A stretch of 40,616 bases of DNA, from the NCBI GenBank assembly GCA_964480635.1, contig CAYZQE010000011.1:1-40616 (forward strand), written 5' to 3'. A model generated the notes under the pieces. That model saw only the letters and a list, made by a program, of their open reading frames with translations. It searched no databases and was not told the DNA's origin. Shown piece after piece: positions 22,677 to 31,007 of the stretch. How positions within the stretch are numbered: position 1 is the first letter of the stretch; each line of letters opens with the position of its first letter. This stretch comes from CAYZQE01 sp964480635 (GTDB lineage: Bacteria; Pseudomonadota; Gammaproteobacteria; GCA-001735895). Both the position numbers and the translations under genes were made by a program.

Positions 22677-23919
22677 AACTTATAAAGTTGGCGGGGCTGT
22701 TCGTGACGAGCTACTAGGCTACCCATGGCACGATACCGACTGGGTGGTAACAGGCAGCTCACCGGACAAAATGCTAGGGCAAGGTTTTATGCCTGTCGGT
22801 AAAGACTTTCCTGTTTTTTTACACCCCACGACTAAAGAAGAATATGCCCTAGCGCGTACTGAACGAAAATCGGCACCTGGCTACCAAGGTTTTACCTTTA
22901 ATACTGACCCTAATATTAGTATCGAAGAAGACTTGTCTCGACGTGATCTCACCATTAATGCCATTGCTCAAGATGACGACGGTTTGCTAATTGATCCGTT
23001 TAATGGCCAACTAGATATCGACAATAAAATTTTGCGGCATGTCTCTAACGCCTTTCAAGAAGACCCTGTACGTGTCTTACGTTTGGCTCGATTTAAAGCT
23101 CGTTATCACCATCTTGGGTTTACCATCGCTGATGAAACAAAAGCATTAATAAAAACCATGAATGATTCTAGCGAGCTAGATGCCTTAGTACCAGAACGAG
23201 TTTGGCAAGAAATGCGTAAAGCATTAAACGAAAAACACCCCGAACAGTTCTTTTATGCCTTAAAAGAATGTCACGTATTACACACACTGTTCCCTCTTAT
23301 TTATAATTTATTTGGTGTACCGCAAACGGCTAAGTATCATCCCGAAGTCGATACTGGCGTGCATGTAATGATGGCGTTACACAAAACTGTTGAGCATAAT
23401 TTTGCTGCAAACACCTTGCTTGAGACGCAGTTTTCTGTGTTGATGCACGATTTAGGCAAAGCGATTACGCCTGACGATATTCTCCCTAGCCATCACGGTC
23501 ACGAACAAAAGGGCCTCAAACTGGTTAAAGCATTTTGCCAGCAATGGCGTATTCCGAAACAAACTGCACGCACTGCTGAATTAACGTGTTTGTATCACAC
23601 CCATATTCATCGAGCGTTAGAATTAAAACCATCAACATTAGTGGATGTATTTTATCAATGTGATGCGTTTCGTAAACCCTCGCAAATCCAATGTTTATTA
23701 CAAGCGTGCTTATGTGATTGGCAAGGACGTTTAAACTTTGAAAATGAAGCTTATCCGCAAAAGGAATATGTTGAAATGATGTTAGAAGTCTGTCAACACG
23801 TTGACAAAAAAGCCATTTTAGATCAAGGCTTTAAGGGTAAAGAGATCACCGAACAGATTAAAATAGCGCAAATACAGTTGGTTAAACACAAACGCAAAGT
23901 CATCCGTGACCATGGCTAA
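22666..23919 (+). CDS. cca: Multifunctional CCA-adding enzyme (tRNA nucleotidyltransferase)
   Basis: 417 residues, starting at GTG 22666 so that the protein begins MPAKTYKVGGAVRDELLG as in E. coli Cca (412); this start overlaps rhlB by 11 nt. The class II nucleotidyltransferase motif GGAVRDELLGYPWHDTDWVV includes the metal-binding DxD, followed by PVFLHPTTKEEYALARTERK and RRDLTINAIAQDD. The middle has RFKARYHHLGF and ERVWQEM. The C-terminal HD domain (VLMHDLGKAITP, HHGHE) gives phosphatase and phosphodiesterase activity. It adds or repairs the 3' CCA of tRNAs. Coupling to rhlB is unusual and may be local. Confidence 0.95.
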   Translation: MPAKTYKVGGAVRDELLGYPWHDTDWVVTGSSPDKMLGQGFMPVGKDFPVFLHPTTKEEYALARTERKSAPGYQGFTFNTDPNISIEEDLSRRDLTINAIAQDDDGLLIDPFNGQLDIDNKILRHVSNAFQEDPVRVLRLARFKARYHHLGFTIADETKALIKTMNDSSELDALVPERVWQEMRKALNEKHPEQFFYALKECHVLHTLFPLIYNLFGVPQTAKYHPEVDTGVHVMMALHKTVEHNFAANTLLETQFSVLMHDLGKAITPDDILPSHHGHEQKGLKLVKAFCQQWRIPKQTARTAELTCLYHTHIHRALELKPSTLVDVFYQCDAFRKPSQIQCLLQACLCDWQGRLNFENEAYPQKEYVEMMLEVCQHVDKKAILDQGFKGKEITEQIKIAQIQLVKHKRKVIRDHG

Positions 23920-23923
23920 TAGA

Positions 23924-23967
23924 TAAAACCCTAGGAACTTGTCCGAGAATAGAGAACCTAGGTTTTA
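23924..23967. terminator. Bidirectional terminator between cca and the chemoreceptor gene
   Basis: TAAAACCCTAGG (23924-23935) pairs with CCTAGGTTTTA (23957-23967) with one bulged C. The loop is 21 nt. The right arm covers the stop codon of the convergent chemoreceptor gene. Confidence 0.6.
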
Positions 23968-25580
23968 AAACGACTCACCAATTGATTTAAACTACTAGAA
24001 ACCCGCTCAATTTCAATCGCAGATTGCTCAATAGACTGTGAATCCACCACCGTTTCTTCTGCTAATAACTGAATTGAGTTCACGCTTTGCTGCACATCGG
24101 ATGTGACCGTTGACTGCTCCTGACTTGAATGGCTAATCTGAGCGGCTAAATCGGTAACTGTTTGATTTGAAACCACGATACCACTCAAAGAGTCGCCTGC
24201 TTTTTTAGCGTGTTCAACGCCACTTGAAGCAGCAATTTGACTTGATTCCATCACACTCACCGCTGACTCTGTATTGGATTGCAAACTACTTATAATGGTC
24301 TGAATCTCATTGGTAGATTCATGTGTGCGCGTTGCTAAGGTTCGCACCTCATCGGCTACTACTGCAAAACCTCGGCCTTGCTCACCTGCTCGTGCAGCCT
24401 CGATAGCTGCGTTAAGAGCTAGCAAGTTGGTTTGTTCGGCAATTGATTTAATAACTTCTGACACTGAGCCTATCTGGGCACTGTTATCAGCTAAGGATTG
24501 AATAATGCTCGTTGCCTCATTCACATCCTTAGAGATATTTTCCATTGAGCGAATAGATTCTTCAACCACCGTATTACCAACCGAGGCATTTTCAGTGGCT
24601 TCATAACTGGCAGCCTTAGCCTCATCCGTTAAACTGACGACTTGAGCAGATGATGCATCTAACTGCGTAATCGCTGATGCCACCGACATAGTTTGCTGGC
24701 TTTGAGTTGATATTTTACCCACTGTCGACGAAATTAAAGCCTTAGATGACTGGGCAGCCGTCTCAATTTGACCTGCTGATATCTTTACCTCATTCACAAT
24801 AGTATGAATACTGTCAATAAAGGTATTAAATGCTGAGGCTAAACCACTCAATTCATCGTTGCCAGACACGTGTAAGCGCTGTGTTAAATCGGCCTCACCT
24901 TGAGAAATTTCAGTCATTGCCTCTGATAAGACTAAGACTGATTTTTTGATTTTACGCGACACTATGAGTGCCACTAGTAGCCCAACCACCAACGCTACAA
25001 CACTGACGATAAGACTGTTAACCGACAATGATTCAGCTTTCTTCTCAGCTAACTTACCTTCATGCTCCAACTCTTCCCACGACTCGCCTTCCATCCTTAA
25101 ACTGACAGCAGCTAAAGCGCTGCCTATATGATGCAATTGATCAAGCTCCTCTTTAGTCGGATTATACAAGCCCTCTGCTGCCATCATTTTTTGGCTCAAT
25201 GAATAAAATTTTGTATTGTACTGAGCATTAAAATCGTCAATGTCACTCATTTGTTTTAGGTGCTTCTGGGATAAGTCGAGGCCCCGCAACGTAAAAAGAG
25301 CGTCTTCTAACTCATAATCATAAATTCTAAATAGCTTAACATTGTCTTTACTCAAGATGGTTAAAAAGCTTTCAACTGCCAGTTGTTTATGACTTATCGC
25401 TCGATAAGTTGCTTCTGACTCTTGGGTTTGAATGCGATATAGACCACTAATATTTTCAATGTTTGAATCTATGCTGGCTAAATTAATATAGCTATAAATT
25501 GATAAAGCGACCATTATCATTAAAATCAAGATAGGCGCGAGCAGTAATTTTACGCCTAATTTCAAATTATCTAATACCAT
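23958..25580 (-). CDS. Methyl-accepting chemotaxis protein with periplasmic helical sensor domain
   Basis: 540 residues. TM1 is at about 10-30 (LLLAPILILMIMVALSIYSY), then a periplasmic helical domain of about 155 residues (4HB-like), TM2 at about 188-208, a HAMP domain and a long cytoplasmic coiled coil. The signalling tip is NLLALNAAIEAARAGEQGRGFAVVADEVRTL. No C-terminal NWETF-like tether for CheR is seen; it ends LNQLVSRFKT. It lies 10 nt after the gene for a repeat-containing periplasmic protein, with an SD (AGGA) overlapping that gene's TAG, so the two are cotranscribed and the partner may deliver the ligand. Confidence 0.93.
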   Translation of the reverse strand: MVLDNLKLGVKLLLAPILILMIMVALSIYSYINLASIDSNIENISGLYRIQTQESEATYRAISHKQLAVESFLTILSKDNVKLFRIYDYELEDALFTLRGLDLSQKHLKQMSDIDDFNAQYNTKFYSLSQKMMAAEGLYNPTKEELDQLHHIGSALAAVSLRMEGESWEELEHEGKLAEKKAESLSVNSLIVSVVALVVGLLVALIVSRKIKKSVLVLSEAMTEISQGEADLTQRLHVSGNDELSGLASAFNTFIDSIHTIVNEVKISAGQIETAAQSSKALISSTVGKISTQSQQTMSVASAITQLDASSAQVVSLTDEAKAASYEATENASVGNTVVEESIRSMENISKDVNEATSIIQSLADNSAQIGSVSEVIKSIAEQTNLLALNAAIEAARAGEQGRGFAVVADEVRTLATRTHESTNEIQTIISSLQSNTESAVSVMESSQIAASSGVEHAKKAGDSLSGIVVSNQTVTDLAAQISHSSQEQSTVTSDVQQSVNSIQLLAEETVVDSQSIEQSAIEIERVSSSLNQLVSRFKT

Positions 25581-25590
25581 ATCTATTGTC

Positions 25591-26469
25591 CTATTGGCTT
25601 AACACAAGTGCATTAATATTTTTTTCGATGGATAACATAGCCGATAACACATCACTGCGTTTTTTATCACTCGTAGGCTTTGGTTTTTCGGCATTGCTTT
25701 GTAATTTTAAGTGAATTTTAATGCGAGCAATTTCGGCGATTAACATACTGACCGAATCATAAACATCTGACCGGGTTAGCTTACCTATTGGGTAGCTCGG
25801 TACTCTAAAGGGCTTTAAACCTATTTTTTTCTGAAACTCCACTATTTGATGCACGTTAAGATAACCTTGTAACAACACCTGATCTGGTGTTATTTCTGCA
25901 TCAGTTTTAGGTAGGTTTGACGTCGTACTGACGCTAATTTGCTGCGCCATATCTTTGATTTGCACACTGGCTTCCAACACGTGGTAATACACATCCGTTG
26001 GGGTTATTTTTTTAGCTAAAAAATCCAGCATAAAAGACACCTTCCATAGGTTTTCATAGACATTACTGGGGCTTTTTCCATCCACATAAATGGCGTCAAC
26101 ACCTGCTTGCCCTATGCTTTTTTGCTGTTGTATTTTATGCACTTGTTTTAAAATTAATTCGGCTTGCCCGAAGACATCGCCAAGGGTAATTTTTCTAAGC
26201 GGTATCGTTTGAGTAAATATTGCATCATTATTAATGCTCGCCAATTTTTTTAAAACTTCTAAAGATTTACCGTAAACGTGCAAAGGTGTTTTATAAACTT
26301 GCACATCAGGTATGCGTGGTGTACCGGTGGTACCCAGTTTATTTCTAAGGTGCTGTACTTCAAGCACAATTTGCTCGGTGACTAAAAAAACATCACTCGG
26401 TGTTTTGTTGGCCATTAACGGCATTGACACACTGGCTAATAAAAATACTAACCCTGCTTTAACATTCAT
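25591..26469 (-). CDS. Periplasmic protein of eight repeats with a 38-residue period
   Basis: 292 residues from ATG 26469; an upstream in-frame TTG would add four. A signal peptide (MNVKAGLVFLLASVSMPLMA) is followed by eight copies of a unit starting with T-P-S-D-V-Y-like hexapeptides at residues 23, 61, 95, 133, 156, 194, 232 and 270. Spacings are 38, 34, 38, 23, 38, 38 and 38. Each motif is followed by an amphipathic helix (for example DSVSMLIAEIARIKIHLKL) and a linker with Pro/Gly. I do not recognise the family. Cotranscription with the chemoreceptor at 23958 suggests a binding protein or scaffold for that receptor's sensor domain. Confidence 0.85.
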   Translation of the reverse strand: MNVKAGLVFLLASVSMPLMANKTPSDVFLVTEQIVLEVQHLRNKLGTTGTPRIPDVQVYKTPLHVYGKSLEVLKKLASINNDAIFTQTIPLRKITLGDVFGQAELILKQVHKIQQQKSIGQAGVDAIYVDGKSPSNVYENLWKVSFMLDFLAKKITPTDVYYHVLEASVQIKDMAQQISVSTTSNLPKTDAEITPDQVLLQGYLNVHQIVEFQKKIGLKPFRVPSYPIGKLTRSDVYDSVSMLIAEIARIKIHLKLQSNAEKPKPTSDKKRSDVLSAMLSIEKNINALVLSQ

Positions 26470-26643
26470 AACTTCATCCAAAAATAAATCATTAAATTAA
26501 CTGTAGATGAATTTTGATTTTTTTCATCCTCAATATTAAAATTTATCGACAATGAATTGAATTACTTTAGGTTTATTCGGGACATTAAAAATTTATCTAT
26601 ATTTAACAGTGCATTGGGTGCAATGAATTTTGCCAGCAACATA

Positions 26644-26717
26644 AAAAGGGGTCAGTACCCTTTTTTAATATATTCTTAATTTGTGGTGCTCCTCTCTAAA
26701 GGGTACTGACCCCTTTT
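26644..26717. repeat. REP/BIME-like inverted repeat element
   Basis: Perfect 20-bp arms, 26644-26663 and 26698-26717, enclose 34 nt. Each arm contains GGGTCAGTACCC, which can fold alone as GGGT/ACCC. Elements with AAAAGGGGTCAG...CCCTTTT are widespread in proteobacteria and are usually linked to REP-associated tyrosine transposases acting in trans. None is encoded in this window. The 26482-26643 stretch beside it is AT-rich with no gene seen. Confidence 0.75.
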
Positions 26718-26752
26718 AAGAAGAAGGTATTCACTAACATACGTTTAGTCGT

Positions 26753-27094
26753 CTAAATTTTAAGCTTGAAAATCAACGCTTCGACAGTAGGGATTAAACG
26801 CGGCGTCAACTTAATAGCCAAAAACATGCCTATGATAATACCCGTCGTGTTTGCCAGTACATCAAGTAATTCGGCATATCTATAGCCCGACAACCCTTGA
26901 AGTAACTCAATTATGCTGCCAAATGCAATGAGTATTAACGCGAGTTTTATGTGTTGTTTTATTTGAGCCGTTTGAAATACTAATGAGCACCACCACGCCA
27001 AAACGGCATAACTGACTAAGTGATGTAATTTATCATTACCCTTTGGGATGTGTTCAGTAGGTAATAATGAGGCAATAAAAATCACTGCGAGCAT
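26753..27094 (-). CDS. VanZ-like membrane protein
   Basis: 113 residues from ATG 27094, with about four hydrophobic helices. LPTEHIPKGNDKLHHLVSYAVLAWW holds the conserved D-K-H-H pattern of the VanZ-like family (PF04892), and SIIELLQGLSGYRYAELLDVLANTTG has the E-Q-DxxxN signature. The reading frame stays open 15-16 codons upstream (LKYQSLWRGIAYA) and reads like the natural N-terminus, so the true start may be a rare codon near 27142, or CTG 27119. Function is unknown; it is a small inner-membrane protein, 60 nt after the aminotransferase gene. Confidence 0.82.
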   Translation of the reverse strand: MLAVIFIASLLPTEHIPKGNDKLHHLVSYAVLAWWCSLVFQTAQIKQHIKLALILIAFGSIIELLQGLSGYRYAELLDVLANTTGIIIGMFLAIKLTPRLIPTVEALIFKLKI

Positions 27095-27157
27095 GGCATA
27101 AGCGATGCCTCGCCACAGTGATTGATATTTTAGTGTTGGAATGGGGGTTAAACCGCG

Positions 27158-28348
27158 TTAGCTTGCAGAAGAATAAACTGATTGGGCTGCTTTAAGCGCA
27201 ACGCCCGTGTTTATTTTTGCACCAGTGTCTGATAACACAGCTTCTAAAGCAGATAAACATAATAAAATATTTTCAGAGCGTGCGGTGTGCCCCATTAAAC
27301 CAATACGCCAAACCTTACCTGCTAATGCACCTAGGCCTGCGCCAATTTCTAAGTTATATTCATTTAACAAACGGCTACGAACCAACGCATCATCAGCACC
27401 TTGTGGGATAGTCACTGAATTTAACTGAGGTAAACGATCAGCTTCATTCACTACAAAATTTATACCCATGGCTTCTAAACCTGCTTTAAGCGCATTATGT
27501 TGATGTGCATGGCGTTTCCAAGCATTTTCTAGGCCTTCTTCACGCACCATCACCAATGCTTCATGTAAGCCATATAGCGCGTTAACCGGTGCTGTATGGT
27601 GATAAGTACGCTTTGCACCTTCGTCCCAATAACCCATTAATAAGTTTAAATCTAAAAACCAGCTTTGTACTTTTGTTTTTCGGTTTTTAACTTTTTCTAA
27701 AGCGCGCTCACTAAACGTGACTGGTGATAACCCTGGCACACATGACATACATTTTTGCGTACCAGAATAAACCGCATCAAGACCCCATTCATCTACCTTT
27801 AAAGGTGTGCCTGCTAAGGACGTCACACAATCTGCAATCACTAAACAATTATGCTTATGCGCCAGCTCCCAAATGCCTTTAGCATCAGACTGGGCACCTG
27901 TTGATGTTTCTGCGTGAACAAAAGCAACTATTTTAGCATCTGGGTTAGATTCTAACGCTTGCTCTAGTTTAGCCAAATCAACCGCATTACCCCAATCATC
28001 AGAAACAACAATGGCTTCGCCACCGCAACGTTCGATGTTTTCTTGCATACGGTTGCCAAACACACCGTTAATACACACCACCACTTTATCACCTGGTTCT
28101 ACTAAGTTTGCAAAACACATCTCCATGCCTGCTGATCCTGGTGCAGAAACAGGGATGGTCATTTGATTATCTGTTTGAAAAACGTATTGCAATAATATTT
28201 TTACTTCATCCATCATACCCACAAACTCTGGATCTAAATGACCAATCGTTGGGCGAGCAATTGCACTTAAAATACGTGGGTGAACATCAGAAGGCCCCGG
28301 ACCCATTAAAGTACGAATAGGAGGATTAAATGAAGTAATTGTGGTCAT
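27158..28348 (-). CDS. Serine/alanine-glyoxylate aminotransferase (class V, PLP)
   Basis: 396 residues. MGPGPSDVHPRIL is the typical start of the alanine-/serine-glyoxylate aminotransferase family, VSAPGSAGMEMCFANLVEPGDKV follows, and SGTQKCMSCVPG contains the Lys that binds pyridoxal phosphate. The C-terminal RIGLMGHTARSENILLCLSAL carries the substrate Arg. The enzyme converts glyoxylate to glycine using serine or alanine. It is divergent from glcDEF, which makes glyoxylate from glycolate, so together they form a glycolate salvage route like photorespiration. Serine-glyoxylate transaminase of the serine cycle in methylotrophs is also possible, but no other cycle gene is present here. Confidence 0.9.
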   Translation of the reverse strand: MTTITSFNPPIRTLMGPGPSDVHPRILSAIARPTIGHLDPEFVGMMDEVKILLQYVFQTDNQMTIPVSAPGSAGMEMCFANLVEPGDKVVVCINGVFGNRMQENIERCGGEAIVVSDDWGNAVDLAKLEQALESNPDAKIVAFVHAETSTGAQSDAKGIWELAHKHNCLVIADCVTSLAGTPLKVDEWGLDAVYSGTQKCMSCVPGLSPVTFSERALEKVKNRKTKVQSWFLDLNLLMGYWDEGAKRTYHHTAPVNALYGLHEALVMVREEGLENAWKRHAHQHNALKAGLEAMGINFVVNEADRLPQLNSVTIPQGADDALVRSRLLNEYNLEIGAGLGALAGKVWRIGLMGHTARSENILLCLSALEAVLSDTGAKINTGVALKAAQSVYSSAS

Positions 28349-28395
28349 ATTTTGAAATTCCTAAATTGAATGAATAGTTATGCGATTTTAGTGAA

Positions 28396-28453
28396 TATCG
28401 CGATACAATGTAAACACTAATTATAAGGTAAATATCACGCACCTTTACCTTAT
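28396..28453. promoter_or_regulatory. Palindromes in the aminotransferase-glcD divergent promoter region
   Basis: Two separate dyads: the perfect 10-bp palindrome TATCGCGATA (28396-28405), followed directly by a TACAAT box, and a 10-bp inverted repeat ATAAGGTAAA / TTTACCTTAT (28423-28432, 28444-28453) with an 11-nt centre. They are candidate operators for a shared glycolate- or glyoxylate-responsive regulator, which is not in this window. Confidence 0.45.
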
Positions 28454-28486
28454 TCTTCCATTCATAATTTATTTTTGCAAAAACCT

Positions 28487-29980
28487 ATGTCATTTAATGC
28501 TCAAAATGGTGAATTTAAGTTCACTGACTGGAATAAAGATCAAGTTATTAATGACTTAGGCGTCCTCATTCCTAAGCACACGCTCTTGTTTAGTGATAAC
28601 GAAACCACCCCTTACGAATGCGATGGTTTATCGGCTTATCGCCAACAGCCTAAATTAGTTATATTAGCCGAGGCAATAGACCAAGTTCAAAAAGTAGTTG
28701 TTTACTGTAAACAACATAAAATCCCTATGATTGCTCGTGGTGCGGGCACAGGTTTAGCAGGTGGCACACTAGCCATTCATAACAGTATTGTAATTGGTTT
28801 AGCTAAATTTAATAACATCAAACATCTCGACCCTGTCTTGCGCCACGCTGTTTTAGAGCCGGGTGTGCGTAACCTAGCCATTAGTGAAGCAGCGGCTGAA
28901 TTTGGCTTATATTATGCCCCCGACCCTTCTTCACAAATTATTTGCAGCATTGGCGGCAATGTGGCCGAAAATTCTGGTGGCGTACACAGTTTAAAATATG
29001 GCTTAACCGTTAATAATGTATTAGCCCTAAAATACATTGATAGCGATGGTGATATTATCACTTTAAATAGCGACCTTAACCATCATAATGGCTTTGATCT
29101 ATTAGCTTTATTTAATGGCTCAGAAGGCATGCTAGGCATCATGATTGAAATTACCGTGCGCCTGATCCCTAAGCCTCAAACGGCTCAAGTGTTATTAGCT
29201 GGGTTTGATAAAATAACCGATGCAGGTGCTTGCGTTCGTGACATTATAGCCAGCGGCATTATTCCTGCTGGTTTAGAGCTAATGGATAAGCTGGCTATTT
29301 CTGCCGCCGAAGATTTTGCCCATGCAGGTTATCCTGATTGCACAGCATTGCTTATTTGTGAGCTTGATGGCTTAGATATCGAGGTTTCTGAGCACATCGA
29401 GCAAGTTAAACGCATCATGACTCATAATCATTGCAGTAGTTTAAAACAAGCTATGAACGAAACAGAACGCCAATTATTATGGAAAGGACGTAAATCGGCC
29501 TTTCCTGCGGTGGGTAGAATATCACCCGATTATTACTGCATGGATGGCACTATTCCGCGCAAAACATTACCCGAAGTGCTTGAAAAAATTAATGACTTCT
29601 CTGAACATTATGGTTTAGCAGTTGCTAATGTATTTCATGCCGGTGATGGTAATTTACACCCCTTAATTTTATATGATGCCAACATTGAGGGTGAGCTTGA
29701 TAAAGCAGAACAGTTTGGCGCAGATATTTTAAAATTGTGCGTCGAAAAAGGGGGGGCTATTACGGGTGAACATGGTGTGGGCATTGAAAAAATAGACTCA
29801 ATGTGCGAACAATTTAACCAAGCCGAGTTAGCCCAGTTACACGCTATTAAAGCCGCTTTTGATGAGCATGGCTTATTTAACCCCGGCAAAGCTGTGCCCG
29901 AATTGCATCGTTGCGCCGAACTGGGGGCGATGCATGTGCATCATGGTGAATTACCCCATCCAGAGTTGGAGCGTTTTTAA
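28487..29980 (+). CDS. glcD: Glycolate oxidase FAD-linked subunit GlcD
   Basis: 497 residues from ATG 28487; a TTG at 28475 would add four. The PCMH-type FAD domain shows PKLVILAEAIDQVQKVVVYC, ARGAGTGLAGGTLA and PDPSSQIICSIGGNVAENSGG; the C-terminal half has NVFHAGDGNLHPLI and GGAITGEHGVGIEK, conserved in GlcD and D-lactate dehydrogenases. With GlcE and GlcF it oxidises glycolate to glyoxylate and passes electrons to the respiratory chain. The stop overlaps the glcE start by 1 nt. Confidence 0.94.
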   Translation: MSFNAQNGEFKFTDWNKDQVINDLGVLIPKHTLLFSDNETTPYECDGLSAYRQQPKLVILAEAIDQVQKVVVYCKQHKIPMIARGAGTGLAGGTLAIHNSIVIGLAKFNNIKHLDPVLRHAVLEPGVRNLAISEAAAEFGLYYAPDPSSQIICSIGGNVAENSGGVHSLKYGLTVNNVLALKYIDSDGDIITLNSDLNHHNGFDLLALFNGSEGMLGIMIEITVRLIPKPQTAQVLLAGFDKITDAGACVRDIIASGIIPAGLELMDKLAISAAEDFAHAGYPDCTALLICELDGLDIEVSEHIEQVKRIMTHNHCSSLKQAMNETERQLLWKGRKSAFPAVGRISPDYYCMDGTIPRKTLPEVLEKINDFSEHYGLAVANVFHAGDGNLHPLILYDANIEGELDKAEQFGADILKLCVEKGGAITGEHGVGIEKIDSMCEQFNQAELAQLHAIKAAFDEHGLFNPGKAVPELHRCAELGAMHVHHGELPHPELERF

Positions 29981-31002
29981 TGAACATACCCAACCAAGAT
30001 AAAAGTTTAGAGTTATTGCAACAGGTTGAAAGCCTGTTAGCTGATAAGCAAAACGCTAACATTCAAGGGCAAGGCTCGCGGCCTAATACACCTAAGCCCA
30101 CATCTGGCTCGGTTATCTCACTTAAAGAGCATATTGGCGTCATTAATTACGAACCTTCAGAATTGGTTATTAAGGTGAGAGCGGGCACTTTAATTAAAGA
30201 CATTCAGCAATTATTACAAGATAACCAACAACAATTAGGCACCGACTTCCCCGACTATGGCAGTTCAACGGTTGGTGGTGCTATCGCAACAGGTGAAACA
30301 GGCTCAGGCCGCCCTTTTTTAGGGGCTATTCGCGACCAAGTATTAGGTTTAGGCATTATTAACGGCAAAGCCAAAGCGTTAAACTTTGGCGGTCAAGTAA
30401 TGAAAAATGTCGCTGGATACGATGTGTCTCGTTTACTTTGCGGCAGTCGAGGTCAATTGGCGGTTATCACTGATGTCACACTTAAAGTGGTGCCTTTAAC
30501 GCAGCACATCACCATTGCCTTAGAGCCGCAACAAGACACCTTAAAACAAATTAACCAATTAGCGGCTAAAGCCTTACCCATCAGTGCTGCTGTTATCGAC
30601 CAAGGCCAGATAACAATGAGACTGTCAGGTTCAAACGCAGTCACCCGTCATGCCATGCATCAAATGAAGGCTAAAATCAGTCCGGTAGACAATCACTATT
30701 GGGCTTCAATCCATAATAAACAGCATGAGTTTTTTGCTAGCAGTGAGGCCATTTGGCAAGTGCGTTTAGCGGCAACACAAGTACTTGATGCTTATGACCC
30801 TGATAGCTTCATTGATTGGTGTGGCCATCAGCGTTATATCAAAGGCAAGCATGATTTTAATAATCTAAACGATGTCAGTGTTGTGCCCTTTAAAAACATT
30901 AAGACAAACAAACCTCAAAATAATAGTGATGATGCAACTCAACAACTGCATCGTGCTTTAAAAACTGCTTTTGATGAGCATTCACTTTTTAACCCGCTTT
31001 AA
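29980..31002 (+). CDS. glcE: Glycolate oxidase subunit GlcE
   Basis: 340 residues (E. coli GlcE 350). A second, shorter FAD-binding PCMH protein: EPSELVIKVRAGTLIKDIQQ, GTDFPDYGSSTVGGAIATGE, RDQVLGLGIINGKAKALNFG and MKNVAGYDVSRLLCGSRGQL are diagnostic for GlcE. It is required with GlcD and GlcF for activity. ATG at 29980 overlaps the glcD stop (TAATG), and glcF starts 5 nt after its stop, so the three genes are translationally coupled. The C-terminus LKTAFDEHSLFNPL is typical of the family. Confidence 0.93.
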   Translation: MNIPNQDKSLELLQQVESLLADKQNANIQGQGSRPNTPKPTSGSVISLKEHIGVINYEPSELVIKVRAGTLIKDIQQLLQDNQQQLGTDFPDYGSSTVGGAIATGETGSGRPFLGAIRDQVLGLGIINGKAKALNFGGQVMKNVAGYDVSRLLCGSRGQLAVITDVTLKVVPLTQHITIALEPQQDTLKQINQLAAKALPISAAVIDQGQITMRLSGSNAVTRHAMHQMKAKISPVDNHYWASIHNKQHEFFASSEAIWQVRLAATQVLDAYDPDSFIDWCGHQRYIKGKHDFNNLNDVSVVPFKNIKTNKPQNNSDDATQQLHRALKTAFDEHSLFNPL

Positions 31003-31007
31003 AACTT

